A stretch of DNA of 64,000 nt from Nostoc sp. NMS2 (GTDB taxonomy: Bacteria > Cyanobacteriota > Cyanobacteriia > Cyanobacteriales > Nostocaceae). The DNA is taken from positions 1 to 64,000 of the forward strand of contig NZ_JABXKH010000038.1 of NCBI RefSeq assembly GCF_017115105.1, written 5' to 3'. Below are positions 40,923-49,304 of the stretch, piece by piece. The position numbers were made by a program, and so were the translations under genes. The stretch's first letter is position 1, and every line of letters starts with the position of its first letter. The notes beneath the pieces were generated by a model. The model ran no database searches. It had not been told where the DNA came from and saw only the letters and a list, made by a program, of their open reading frames with translations.

Positions 40923-41555
40923 ATGCCTAATGAAATTTGGTTATCACAATTGCAAAAACATCGGGCGATCGCAGTCATCCGCGCCCCTAAAATCGAAATA
41001 GGAAAGGAAATGGCAATGGCTGTAGCATCTGGGGGAATGCAGCTAATTGAGATTACCTGGAATAGCGATCGCGCTGGAGAATTAATCAGTCAACTACGCT
41101 CAGAATTACCAGCCTGTACTATTGGCACTGGTACGCTATTCAATGTGCAACAGCTACAAGAAGCGATCGCATCTGGGGCGCAATTCCTCTTCACACCCCA
41201 TGTTGATTCAGCAATGATTCAAGCAGCACAAGAAAAAGATATACCTATCATCCCAGGAGCGTTGACTCCTACAGAAATTGTTACCGCTTGGAGTCAGGGC
41301 GCTAGTTGTGTAAAAGTGTTTCCCGTACAAGCGTTGGGAGGGGCTGATTATATCAAAAGTTTGCAAGGGCCACTAGGTCAGATTCCCTTAATTCCTACTG
41401 GCGGTGTCACTCTCGAAAATGCTAAAGAATTTTTGCAAGCCGGAGCGATCGCTGTCGGTTTGAGCGGTGAATTATTTCCCAAAAAGCTTGTCACAGAGGG
41501 AAATTGGCAAGCGATCGCATCTAGGGCAAAAAAACTCATCCAACAGTTAGGCTAA
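40923..41555 (+). CDS. eda: KDPG/KHG aldolase (Entner-Doudoroff)
   Basis: The 210-residue class I aldolase splits 2-keto-3-deoxy-6-phosphogluconate to pyruvate and glyceraldehyde 3-phosphate, and 4-hydroxy-2-oxoglutarate to pyruvate and glyoxylate. The catalytic Glu is in LIEITWNSDRAGE, the Schiff-base Lys in GASCVKVFPVQALGGADYI, and the phosphate site in PLIPTGGVTLENAKEF and GAIAVGLSGELFP. The length is typical. It starts 270 bp after the tRNA gene and has no operon partner. Cyanobacteria use this enzyme in the Entner-Doudoroff route alongside glycolysis. Confidence 0.95.
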   Translation: MPNEIWLSQLQKHRAIAVIRAPKIEIGKEMAMAVASGGMQLIEITWNSDRAGELISQLRSELPACTIGTGTLFNVQQLQEAIASGAQFLFTPHVDSAMIQAAQEKDIPIIPGALTPTEIVTAWSQGASCVKVFPVQALGGADYIKSLQGPLGQIPLIPTGGVTLENAKEFLQAGAIAVGLSGELFPKKLVTEGNWQAIASRAKKLIQQLG

Positions 41556-41667
41556 ATTAGAATCAAATCATCAAAAATTCACGTCTATTAAAGTAATAGA
41601 TAGGGAATAAAATTGAAACCTGATAAGTTTCTCAAGACTTCATAATTTGAGTGTGAGTGTATCTAAA

Positions 41668-42183
41668 ATGAAAAAACTGATTTATCCTAACTGGGTGCAT
41701 CGCTTAAAAATACTCCTAACTGGTACAGCACTGTCCTTAAGTGTTTTTACTACTACTGGAACGAGTGAAGTTTGGGCGAATTCCAAAAATCAAGTGATTG
41801 CCCAAACAATCCAGACATTACAACAGTCGAATCAGCGCTGGATTCAAATTGATCTTTCAAAACAACGATTAATAGCTTGGGAAGGTGACAGAGTGGTTTA
41901 TGGAAGTGCTATTTCCTCCGGCAAAAAAGCTACTCCCACTCGTGTTGGTACTTTTAAAATTCAATCCAAGTTTAAAACTACGCGAATGCGGGGAGAAGAC
42001 TACAATGTTCCCAACGTTCCTCATGCGATGTTTTACCAAGGTAGTTACGGTATTCACGGAGCTTACTGGCATAAAAAGTTTGGCACTCCAATGAGCCACG
42101 GCTGTGTAAATCTTGCACCTAAACATGCTAAATGGCTATTCCAGTGGGCATCGGTAGGGACACCAGTAGTCATCCAGAAATAG
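41668..42183 (+). CDS. L,D-transpeptidase (YkuD family)
   Basis: From ATG 41668 the product has 171 residues; a TTG at 41647 is in frame. A signal-like segment (LLTGTALSLSVFTTTGTSEV then WAN) leads to a single YkuD domain: WIQIDLSKQRLIAWEGDRVV, SGKKATPTRVGTFKI, then the catalytic HGAYWHKKFGTPMSHGCVNL, with His and nucleophilic Cys in the usual spacing. It forms 3-3 cross-links or attaches proteins to peptidoglycan in the periplasm by family knowledge. A close paralogue starts 690 bp downstream, separated by a MITE. Confidence 0.92.
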   Translation: MKKLIYPNWVHRLKILLTGTALSLSVFTTTGTSEVWANSKNQVIAQTIQTLQQSNQRWIQIDLSKQRLIAWEGDRVVYGSAISSGKKATPTRVGTFKIQSKFKTTRMRGEDYNVPNVPHAMFYQGSYGIHGAYWHKKFGTPMSHGCVNLAPKHAKWLFQWASVGTPVVIQK

Positions 42184-42433
42184 TAGATAAAGCAGCCAAA
42201 AGGCAATCTATGAAAAATCATTAATAACAACAAATCAAGACAATTGAGTGATTCCCAGCAATATTTTATGCTGGGAATCTTCGGAGTCGGAATTACTGAA
42301 TTTGAAATAAAATATATAAGAGGGGATTCATACCAATTTGGGATTTTAGATTTGGTATTTAGGATTAAAAGTCTTTTCCTAATTTGGTATTATCCGGTTT
42401 GCCCCAAAGAAATAAGCGTAAATCCTGACAATT

Positions 42434-42581
42434 CTGACTTTTCACGTTATGTGGAAAAGCTAACGATTAACCTAACCCCCTAACCCCCTTGCCTCGTAGG
42501 GAAGGGGGAAAATTTAAAGTATCTCTCCTCAAAGGAAGAGAGAAATAGAAGAGAGGTTTTCCAGATACCGTGAAAAGTCAG
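42434..42581. mobile_element. 148-bp MITE, family A copy 2, with exact 9-bp target duplication
   Basis: Ends are CTGACTTTTCACGTTATGTG and ATACCGTGAAAAGTCAG. CTGACAATT occurs exactly at 42425-42433 and again at 42582-42590. It lies between the two L,D-transpeptidase genes. The rest of the gap 42184-42871 has only an ATGACAAATGACC heptamer patch near 42690. Confidence 0.92.
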
Positions 42582-42871
42582 CTGACAATTCCTGTGTGAA
42601 ACTACAAATGCAAATATTAATTCGGGGAAAATTTGCATTGACGCATTTAAATTACAGATTTTTTTTGTAAAGGTTGTTCTTAGTCATTAATGAATGACAA
42701 ATGACCAATAACTAATTAGATGCGGATTAGTTTAGGACTTGTATTGAAAACCATTAGCGGATGAATTGCGTAAATCCTTCACAGCAAATTAGTAATCACT
42801 CTGGAAATTTGTAGAGTTCCAGAAAATTACTTCACTTCATAATTTTTGCGTACTTTAGAAGGTAAGGCATA

Positions 42872-43411
42872 ATGCAATCCTGGATTCGCAGTAGTGGGAT
42901 TCGTTCTTCAAAAACTTTTTGTACAGCCGTGGCGCTGATGGTGGTGACTTTATTTTCTTGGTCAGCACCCTTAGCAGGCGATCGCCACTCTGCTACAGTA
43001 ATAGCTGCATCAGTCGATGAAAATGGCATCACTGAATCTAATATCAGGCAAACATCCCAATCTCGCTGGATTGAAATTGACCTGTCAGAGCAACGGTTAC
43101 GTGCATGGGAAGGTAAAAAACTTGTTTATTCATACCGCATTTCTGGAGGTAAGCGATCGACTCCCACACCCATAGGTAGATTTCGGATTAATTCTAAGTA
43201 TCGCACTCACCGAATGCGAGGCAAGGGCTACAATATTCCTGATGTTCCTTACACAATGTATTTTTACGAAGGCTATGCCATCCACGGTGCTTACTGGCAT
43301 AACCGTTTCGGGACTCCAGTCAGCCACGGTTGCGTGAATTTACCTGTTAAGCAAGCACGCAATGTTTACAATTGGGCTAGTTATGGGACTTTAGTAGTGG
43401 TGCATAAATAA
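42872..43411 (+). CDS. L,D-transpeptidase (YkuD family), paralogue
   Basis: The 179-residue protein has a signal-like N-terminus ([20 protein letters not shown]) and one YkuD domain: [56 protein letters not shown] with the catalytic Cys. It shares about two thirds of its residues in the domain with the product at 41668, indicating local duplication. Like its neighbour it lacks a peptidoglycan-binding module, so it may rely on partners for targeting. Periplasmic. Confidence 0.92.
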   Translation: MQSWIRSSGIRSSKTFCTAVALMVVTLFSWSAPLAGDRHSATVIAASVDENGITESNIRQTSQSRWIEIDLSEQRLRAWEGKKLVYSYRISGGKRSTPTPIGRFRINSKYRTHRMRGKGYNIPDVPYTMYFYEGYAIHGAYWHNRFGTPVSHGCVNLPVKQARNVYNWASYGTLVVVHK

Positions 43412-43465
43412 TTCGTAATTCGTAATAGAGCCTCCGGCACGCTACGCGAACGTAATTCGTAGTTA
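43411..43465. repeat. Heptamer array split by a small dispersed repeat
   Basis: CGTAATTCGTAAT is interrupted by AGAGCCTCCGGCACGCTACG and CGAA, after which CGTAATTCGTAG resumes. The inner unit also occurs at 13187 within the composite repeat. This is one repeat nested in another. Confidence 0.6.
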
Positions 43466-43613
43466 AGAGTTTTAATTAGGAATTATCGTGATGATGAATT
43501 AATCACTGGTGCAATTTTTTTCTGAATGTATGGATAGGTGATTTAACTCTGTGAATGCACCTGTCCATAGATACTGCTAGACTAAAAACACATCTTCGAG
43601 GGATTCAGGAGTT

Positions 43614-44177
43614 ATGAGCTACTCAACTACTCAACTACTTACCCTGAAAGAGTTTCTGAAGCTTCCAGAAACAAAGCCTGCGAGCGAATATATTAACGGT
43701 AAGATTATTCCTAAGCTAATGCCGAAAGGGAGACACAGCCGCTTGCAAGGCAAACTCGGTGCTGTTGTGAATGAAGTTGCGGAAAATCAGAAGATTGCTT
43801 ATGCTTTTCCAGAATTACGGTGTAGTTTTGGCGATCGCTCAATTGTACCTGATGTAGCTGTATTTCAGTGGGGACGCATACCGTTCACCGTTGATAATGA
43901 AGTACCTGATAATTTTGAACTTCCACCAGACTGGACGATTGAGATTCTTTCGCCAGAACAAAAACCCAACAAAGTAATTGGAAATATTCTCTACTGTCTA
44001 AAGTATGGTAGCCGCCTTGGATGGTTTCTTGATCCTGATGACCTCAGTATTTTAGTATTTCTACCAGAGCAACAGCCAGTGCTATTCCAGGGAGAAGATT
44101 TTTTGCCTGTATTACCAGAAATTCAACTTGCACTAACCGTCAATCAAGTTTTTGGATGGTTAAAGATGGGTGGTTAA
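43614..44177 (+). CDS. Uma2 family endonuclease-like protein (DUF820)
   Basis: The 187-residue protein has the PD-(D/E)xK-like pattern of the family, which is greatly expanded in cyanobacteria: PASEYINGKIIPKLMPKGRH, ELRCSFGDRSIVPDVAVFQW with the conserved Asp, and DWTIEILSPEQKPNKVIGNI with the Glu. The C-terminal part contains YGSRLGWFLDPDDLSILVFL. Nuclease activity is inferred from fold only; few members have been tested. It stands alone after the transpeptidase pair. Confidence 0.88.
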   Translation: MSYSTTQLLTLKEFLKLPETKPASEYINGKIIPKLMPKGRHSRLQGKLGAVVNEVAENQKIAYAFPELRCSFGDRSIVPDVAVFQWGRIPFTVDNEVPDNFELPPDWTIEILSPEQKPNKVIGNILYCLKYGSRLGWFLDPDDLSILVFLPEQQPVLFQGEDFLPVLPEIQLALTVNQVFGWLKMGG

Positions 44178-44310
44178 TAAATAACTCGACTGGAATCAGA
44201 AGGAGCGACGGCGAACAGCCCATCTTAGACATCGCTTTCTGGTGAATACCAAATTATAGACATAAAACATGTCTATAATAGACACGATCGTGAAGAAAAG
44301 AGGTAGCAGA

Positions 44311-44601
44311 ATGAACTGGAGAATTGCAGAAGCGAAACAGAGGTTCTCCGAACTAATTCATGCTGTAGCTAAAGAACCGCAACTCATTTACAACCGAAAT
44401 GAACTGGTGGCTGTTGTTGTTGAAGCTGAGGTGTTTGAGGAATTCTTGACGTGGCGCAAGCAACGCGAAAAGATTTCTCTAGCTGATGTTTTCAAAGAAC
44501 TACGTCAGATAGCTGTTGAAGAAAATTATATCCTCGAAGTACCCTCGCGCCAAGACCGTCCCAACCCTTTCGCTGATGCCATCGATGACTTTTCTCTGTG
44601 A
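44311..44601 (+). CDS. Phd/YefM-type antitoxin, no toxin beside it
   Basis: From ATG 44311 the protein has 96 residues and starts MNWRIAEAKQRFSELIHAVA, then LIYNRNELVAVVVEAEVFEE, a Phd/YefM DNA-binding domain. The C-terminal half (RQIAVEENYILEVPSRQDRP, NPFADAIDDFSL) is the disordered toxin-binding type. In-frame ATG at 44269 would add 14 residues of unlike composition. The next gene is on the other strand and ends 27 bp away, so no Fic, Doc or YoeB-like toxin follows. It is a solitary antitoxin. Confidence 0.82.
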   Translation: MNWRIAEAKQRFSELIHAVAKEPQLIYNRNELVAVVVEAEVFEEFLTWRKQREKISLADVFKELRQIAVEENYILEVPSRQDRPNPFADAIDDFSL

Positions 44602-44627
44602 CACTAATTAGTTAAACGCGCAATAGC

Positions 44628-46226
44628 TTAACTCAACTGTGCCACAAGTTGATTTTCCAAAAGCGTGTCATTCGTTAACAAGTCTTCAACGGTGATTCGC
44701 AAAAAGCGTTGCTCATCAACTTGAAAAAGAATTTTGATGCGATCGCTTCCAGGATATCCGGCTGGTGTCAGTTGGGCAATTGTCCTCGCGCCTTCTTGAT
44801 CGTTGAGAGGTTTGACGCTGGTTTCACTATTTTCCAGACGGCGAGTAATTAAGCGATCGCCATCAAAATAAACTTCGGTATTACCTGTATCTGCTCCCAA
44901 TTCTCCCATAATTAATTCAATGCTGGGCTGATTTTCCAAAGAAGCACCTAGAACTAATTCCACTGGCTGACTCATCGGGTATGCAAGTCCCGCTTTAATT
45001 AAAGAATGCCATTTGTGACGCTGATTGCGGCGATCCCAGTAGCGGATACCATAACTATGATACAGAAAGTCTTTGATTTGTATCCCTTGAGCTAACTGTA
45101 AGGCACCTTGAGCGATCGCTTCAAAGGGACGTTCGCAACGGATTTTTTCTGGCTCAAAATACTGTTTTATCCATGTCTGCACTGCCGGCAATTGTACTGT
45201 TCCACCAACTAACAAAACGGCATTAATATCAGGAAGTTCAATTCCTTGGCGTTTTGCTTGCTGCAACAGTGTCGTCATTGACTCATCCAATAACTCAAAA
45301 AATGCGTGTTCTTTGAGGATATTATCAAAAGTGTCGCGGTTTAATTCCAATTCATAACTTTCAAATGTTTCATCATCAAAATAAACTTCACTAGCTTGGT
45401 TTTGGGTTGATAACTGAATTTTCACCCGTTCTGCCAATCGGGTTGTCAAGGGACTTACCGCCAACTCTTGAGTTTTTGCAAAGTAATCTACCAACCAATT
45501 ATCAATATCAGTACCGCCTAGATTTTGCCCAGCTTTCGCCAGGACACGGGCAGTTTTGACTTTTTGTTTTGAATCTTCAGCCAGAGACTTATTACCCCAC
45601 TTGAGGATAAATCCCAACGCCTTGGTGGTTGCTTGCACGCCTCGATCTAACCGGACAAGAGACAAATCCAAAGTACCGCCGCCGAAGTCAATTACCAAGA
45701 GAATTTCTTGATCTGCCAAGCCATAACCCAAGGCTGCGGCTGTGGGTTCATCCAGCATCCGCACCTGTTCGACGGGAAGGGCTTGACAAACTTTTCCCAA
45801 CCAGTGACGATAGGCTTCAAAACTGTCTACGGGTACGGTTAACACTAAAGAATCTAACCCCCCTTGCATAGGCGCTAGTTCTTCAATTACTTTGGTGAGG
45901 AACCATTGCCCTACTTGTTCAAAGGTGATAATTTGCCCATCTAGTTCGGGTAAATAACCTTGGATATCTGCACCAATACCCCGCTTGAAGCTGCGGAAAA
46001 ATCTAGTTTCGCCCTTGAGGTCAAGACCGCGATCGCGTACTTGTTGTCCGACTAAGACTTTATTTTGGGTTGCGTCTTCAACATAAACCAAGCTGGGAAT
46101 CAGTGGCGGATTGAGACTTTGTTTAATTGATAAACCTGGTAGAGTCAGGGTTTCTGGCTGCTGGGTTACTGGGTTCCAACGAGCAATGACTGTGTTGCTA
46201 GTACCAAAATCGATTGCGATCGCCAT
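44628..46226 (-). CDS. Short Hsp70 family protein (DnaK-like)
   Basis: The 532-residue protein has the Hsp70 ATPase domain: AIDFGTSNTVIARWNP, VIDFGGGTLDLSLVRLDRG, LDEPTAAALGYGL and VLLVGGTVQLPAVQTWIKQY. After about residue 375 it has a divergent region of only about 155 residues in place of the usual 250-residue substrate-binding domain and lid. It lacks the EEVD-like tail. Such shorter Hsp70 relatives are found in cyanobacteria beside the main DnaKs; clients are unknown. No dnaJ or grpE is adjacent. Confidence 0.88.
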   Translation of the reverse strand: MAIAIDFGTSNTVIARWNPVTQQPETLTLPGLSIKQSLNPPLIPSLVYVEDATQNKVLVGQQVRDRGLDLKGETRFFRSFKRGIGADIQGYLPELDGQIITFEQVGQWFLTKVIEELAPMQGGLDSLVLTVPVDSFEAYRHWLGKVCQALPVEQVRMLDEPTAAALGYGLADQEILLVIDFGGGTLDLSLVRLDRGVQATTKALGFILKWGNKSLAEDSKQKVKTARVLAKAGQNLGGTDIDNWLVDYFAKTQELAVSPLTTRLAERVKIQLSTQNQASEVYFDDETFESYELELNRDTFDNILKEHAFFELLDESMTTLLQQAKRQGIELPDINAVLLVGGTVQLPAVQTWIKQYFEPEKIRCERPFEAIAQGALQLAQGIQIKDFLYHSYGIRYWDRRNQRHKWHSLIKAGLAYPMSQPVELVLGASLENQPSIELIMGELGADTGNTEVYFDGDRLITRRLENSETSVKPLNDQEGARTIAQLTPAGYPGSDRIKILFQVDEQRFLRITVEDLLTNDTLLENQLVAQLS

Positions 46227-46360
46227 ATTTTATATTTATTATCTCGCACGAAGAGGCTAAAGCTGCTTTATCTGTGATTATTCTCCATAAGCCATCAACA
46301 ATGCAATTGATAATCCAACGGTCGTTTGAGAAAATCAAGAAAGCGATGCCTGCGGCGGCA

Positions 46361-46410
46361 AGCTACGCAAAAAATGATTTGGCATATAATAAATCATTTT
46401 TTGCGTAGCT
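46361..46410. terminator. Perfect 20-bp inverted repeat with 10-nt loop
   Basis: AGCTACGCAAAAAATGATTT (46361-46380) is exactly inverted at 46391-46410. On either strand it would be a strong hairpin with an internal A/T tract. It lies between the starts and ends of two minus-strand genes and probably ends the transcript of the small secreted protein upstream, or is a dispersed palindrome. Confidence 0.6.
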
Positions 46411-46451
46411 ACAACCACTTTCACGACCTAACTCTTGTCTCTACTCCTAAC

Positions 46452-46691
46452 TCAATCTTCATGCCGTAACTGCCATGCTGCACCGCAAGCGGCCCCAGCC
46501 CCAGCTAACAATCCGGTACTCATTCCTTGGATAGTTTTTTGGATTGGATCTTGAGTTAGACAGTCGCTTGTAACCTTACTGTCTTCCAAGCAGAGATTAC
46601 TTTCTGCCCAAGCAGCAGTACCTCCCAAAATTACACCAGTTATACTACAGAAAACAACTAGCAGCAAAAGGCGTTGAGTTTTTCTAACCAT
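46452..46691 (-). CDS. Small secreted or membrane protein, 79 residues
   Basis: Starts with RKTQRLLLLVVFCSITGVIL ending in AWAE, a good signal peptide. The mature part has Cys pairs (LCLEDSKVTSDCL) and a glycine/alanine-rich segment (GLLAGAGAACGAAWQLRHED) that could insert in a membrane. The family is not recognised. The next gene downstream on this strand is the short Hsp70, 225 bp away across a strong hairpin, so the two are probably separate units. Confidence 0.6.
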   Translation of the reverse strand: MVRKTQRLLLLVVFCSITGVILGGTAAWAESNLCLEDSKVTSDCLTQDPIQKTIQGMSTGLLAGAGAACGAAWQLRHED

Positions 46692-46976
46692 AGATAGATG
46701 TGCTAAAGATTAGAGATAGTGATTCACTTTCAATTACTTTACACATTCTTGCTAGCAAATGTCAGCTGGTTTCAAAATCGAAACAGGTCAAAGTTGATTT
46801 TGCCTGTATTAATGATACAAATTTGACTAAATAAATCGCTTGAAGAAGAATTCAGAAATCAGAATCAAGATGTTCTCTACGACACGCTACGTGTAAAGAA
46901 GGCTTTACGCTGCGCTATCCAGGAGTCATACAGAATTCATTCTGACTCCTGAATTCTGTTTCGATAAATTATATTT

Positions 46977-47960
46977 TTACCTATTCTGAGGCACTAATAC
47001 TGGTATTTGATGAGCATCGGCTACGGATTTGGCATGTTGCCCAACAGTCACAACATTGAACTGACTGGATATAATTTCCAAACTTTTATTCACTATTGCC
47101 AGCTTTTTGTAGGTGGGAAGACTCATTCCAGGGAAGAAAGATAACTCTGGCACATCCTCTTGACTTACAAAGTCTGTAGGATGGAATAGCAAAGAAGGCT
47201 GGACACGTGTAAGTTTACACAGCCATAGAGCAATTCGGAGGTATAGTAACGCAGCTTCCGAAGAAAATGTACTTATATACATTATGTAACTGAAGTGAAT
47301 TGGCACTTTGAAAATAGGCATTGTGGTGACAGGAATTTCAGTCAATTTATCCTTACCCATCTTCCACTGGTAAGGTTTTAGAGGCTGCAAACCGTCTTTT
47401 AAACCGCCAAACAAGGCTTCGCGTTTCTTGCGTTCTTCTTTGCTCAGTTTACAAGTCATTAAATAATAAGCTCGTGCTAGAGGCCCCAAAAATGTGGGAA
47501 AAGTTGAAGCATCATATTCGTATCCCCGTCGCGCTAAGACTTTCAATACCGCAGGAGAAAAACTGTATCCAGGCCCCCGAAAGCCAATAGGATGTTGATG
47601 GGTAACGCGCTTGATATGTTGTTCGGCCAACGCCACTTCTTGTTCAATTTCATCCTCTGAATATAGATGTAGCCAAGGATCGTGGTAAAATGAATGATTG
47701 CCTATTTCGTGGCCGGCGTTAGCGATCGCTTGTAATGCCTTGGTGTTCTTTTCCAGGGCTGCATCCTGACCCACAATGAAGACTGTGATTGTCAAATTCC
47801 ATTGCTGAAAAATATCTAAGAAACGAGGGACTGCAATATCTAAGTAAGAGGGAAAAGTCTCCCAACCAGGAGCGCCCTGATTTTTTAGAAAAGACCAAAC
47901 ATTATCCAAGTCTAAAGAAAGACTGGCTATTGGTTTTTTTCCTGGTCGCTTCGTTTTCAT
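46977..47960 (-). CDS. Polysaccharide deacetylase family protein (NodB homology)
   Basis: The 327-residue protein has a NodB-type catalytic core: ASLSLDLDNVWSFL (metal Asp), FIVGQDAALEKNTKALQAIA, then GHEIGNHSFYHDPW with the His-x-x-x-His metal site and PIGFRGPGYSFSPAVLKVLA. The C-terminal segment HPTDFV contains the last conserved His region. By family it removes acetyl or formyl groups from polysaccharide; the spacing (PGWETFPSYLD after the first Asp) resembles the PuuE/allantoinase-like branch. The substrate is unknown. Confidence 0.87.
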   Translation of the reverse strand: MKTKRPGKKPIASLSLDLDNVWSFLKNQGAPGWETFPSYLDIAVPRFLDIFQQWNLTITVFIVGQDAALEKNTKALQAIANAGHEIGNHSFYHDPWLHLYSEDEIEQEVALAEQHIKRVTHQHPIGFRGPGYSFSPAVLKVLARRGYEYDASTFPTFLGPLARAYYLMTCKLSKEERKKREALFGGLKDGLQPLKPYQWKMGKDKLTEIPVTTMPIFKVPIHFSYIMYISTFSSEAALLYLRIALWLCKLTRVQPSLLFHPTDFVSQEDVPELSFFPGMSLPTYKKLAIVNKSLEIISSQFNVVTVGQHAKSVADAHQIPVLVPQNR

Positions 47961-48182
47961 TATGAATTTAAGTATTTGGATAATTTTAAGTGTAAATTAA
48001 GTCTTAGGAAGACAGATTTAATAACCTGCAACTTTATTCCTTAAAAATGACTACGACGCGCTATTAGGCATCGCACCAGCTACAGGAATTATAAATTACA
48101 TCAGCATATTTTCTAGATTATAATGCTAAATTTATATCATCACTTCCAATAAAAAGCGATTATACAAAAATTTTTCAACATC

Positions 48183-49079
48183 CTAGATATTGATTTGCTG
48201 CTTCTGAGTCAAACACATTGCAATTCCTTTTTCGTAATAAGCTGCCTCATTAATAAAAATCGGCCAAACGGTAGATGTACCCTGATAAACAATTGTTTTA
48301 TCATCAAATGTTAAAAATATTGGATCTCCTGGGTTCAATGCTTGATAATCCTTGTCCTGAAGCTCTGGATGAATCATCCCAAAGATTTGACCATTCTGTT
48401 GTTTTGGATAGTCCACAACTGATAAATGGTGATAGACAATCAACGTTTCATTAGTTGATGAAATTTTACCTTGATTAAACCGTTCTAGATAGTCGAGAAC
48501 CGCATAAACAAGTCCCTCTGTTTGTTGAAACAGCGTTGCTTTTAAGATACCTTGGGCAATAGGGCCAACCTCAAACGCAAAGCCTAATTCGCACAGAGAA
48601 TTTACAAATGGATTTTCTGCAATTGATTTAAAAGAACAGCGATAAATCCTCACCAAAGGGCTAATCTGACTGAGATAAGCAGCCAATTGCAAGTTTAAGG
48701 GATGACTGTTTACCAAAATAATTGTCAGACCCATATTAGCTGTACTGCTGTGCAAGTCTAAGATAAAATCTGCTTGTTGATCTCTGTTTGATCCTAGAGT
48801 GTCCTGAATTGACTTAGCTTGCAATTCTTCATAACTGTTAAGAGTTGGATTTTGTAAATCTTGCTGGAGAAAACAGCGATTTAAATCTTTCTCTACATAT
48901 CGCCTCCCTGCTGCAAAAGCGTTAGGATTTGCTAACAAAGTAACTGTCTCAAAACTTTGTCTAGTAATCAAGTCGGGAAACTGGGCAAATTTTTGGATTA
49001 AATAGGCCCCAGTAAACTCATTCCCATGAGTTCCACCAACAATTGCAACTCGATTAATCTGGTTCACAATTACACCCAC
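48183..49079 (-). CDS. Aspartoacylase / AstE-AspA family amidohydrolase
   Basis: The 298-residue zinc enzyme shows GGTHGNEFTGAYLI (zinc His and Glu), LANPNAFAAGRRYVEKDLNR (substrate Arg pair), DLHSSTANMGLTI (third zinc His) and FEVGPIAQG with the catalytic Glu. These match cyanobacterial and animal aspartoacylase, which releases acetate from N-acetylaspartate. The start is a GTG at 49079 placed close before NQINRVAIVGGTHG. The physiological substrate in cyanobacteria may be another N-acyl amino acid. No operon partner. Confidence 0.9.
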   Translation of the reverse strand: MGVIVNQINRVAIVGGTHGNEFTGAYLIQKFAQFPDLITRQSFETVTLLANPNAFAAGRRYVEKDLNRCFLQQDLQNPTLNSYEELQAKSIQDTLGSNRDQQADFILDLHSSTANMGLTIILVNSHPLNLQLAAYLSQISPLVRIYRCSFKSIAENPFVNSLCELGFAFEVGPIAQGILKATLFQQTEGLVYAVLDYLERFNQGKISSTNETLIVYHHLSVVDYPKQQNGQIFGMIHPELQDKDYQALNPGDPIFLTFDDKTIVYQGTSTVWPIFINEAAYYEKGIAMCLTQKQQINI

Positions 49080-49230
49080 TCCAGAATGCAGCCATCGAGG
49101 TCAATCAAGAGGCAGGGGTCGGGGGGAGATGTGGTTCGACTTCGCTCACCAACCGGGAGATGAGGGAGCAAAGAGAAATATTTAGTAATTTTTACTACTA
49201 AAATAGCTCGAAATACACTTGTTTGTTTCT

Positions 49231-49287
49231 CTCCCCCTGCTCCCCTGCTCCCCTGCTCCCCTGCTCCCCTGCTCCCTGCTCCCTTGC
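49231..49287. repeat. CTCCCCTG tandem array
   Basis: About seven units of CTGCTCCC(C) in tandem between the aspartoacylase and hydroquinone reductase genes. Same class as 38961-39000 and the insert coding in the PiT gene. Confidence 0.7.
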
Positions 49288-49304
49288 CTCTTTCTCAATG
49301 TACA

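Noticed and set aside
42244..42483. 79-codon frame between the two transpeptidases
   Set aside because: Its 3' half is the end of the MITE at 42434, and no coding features are seen.
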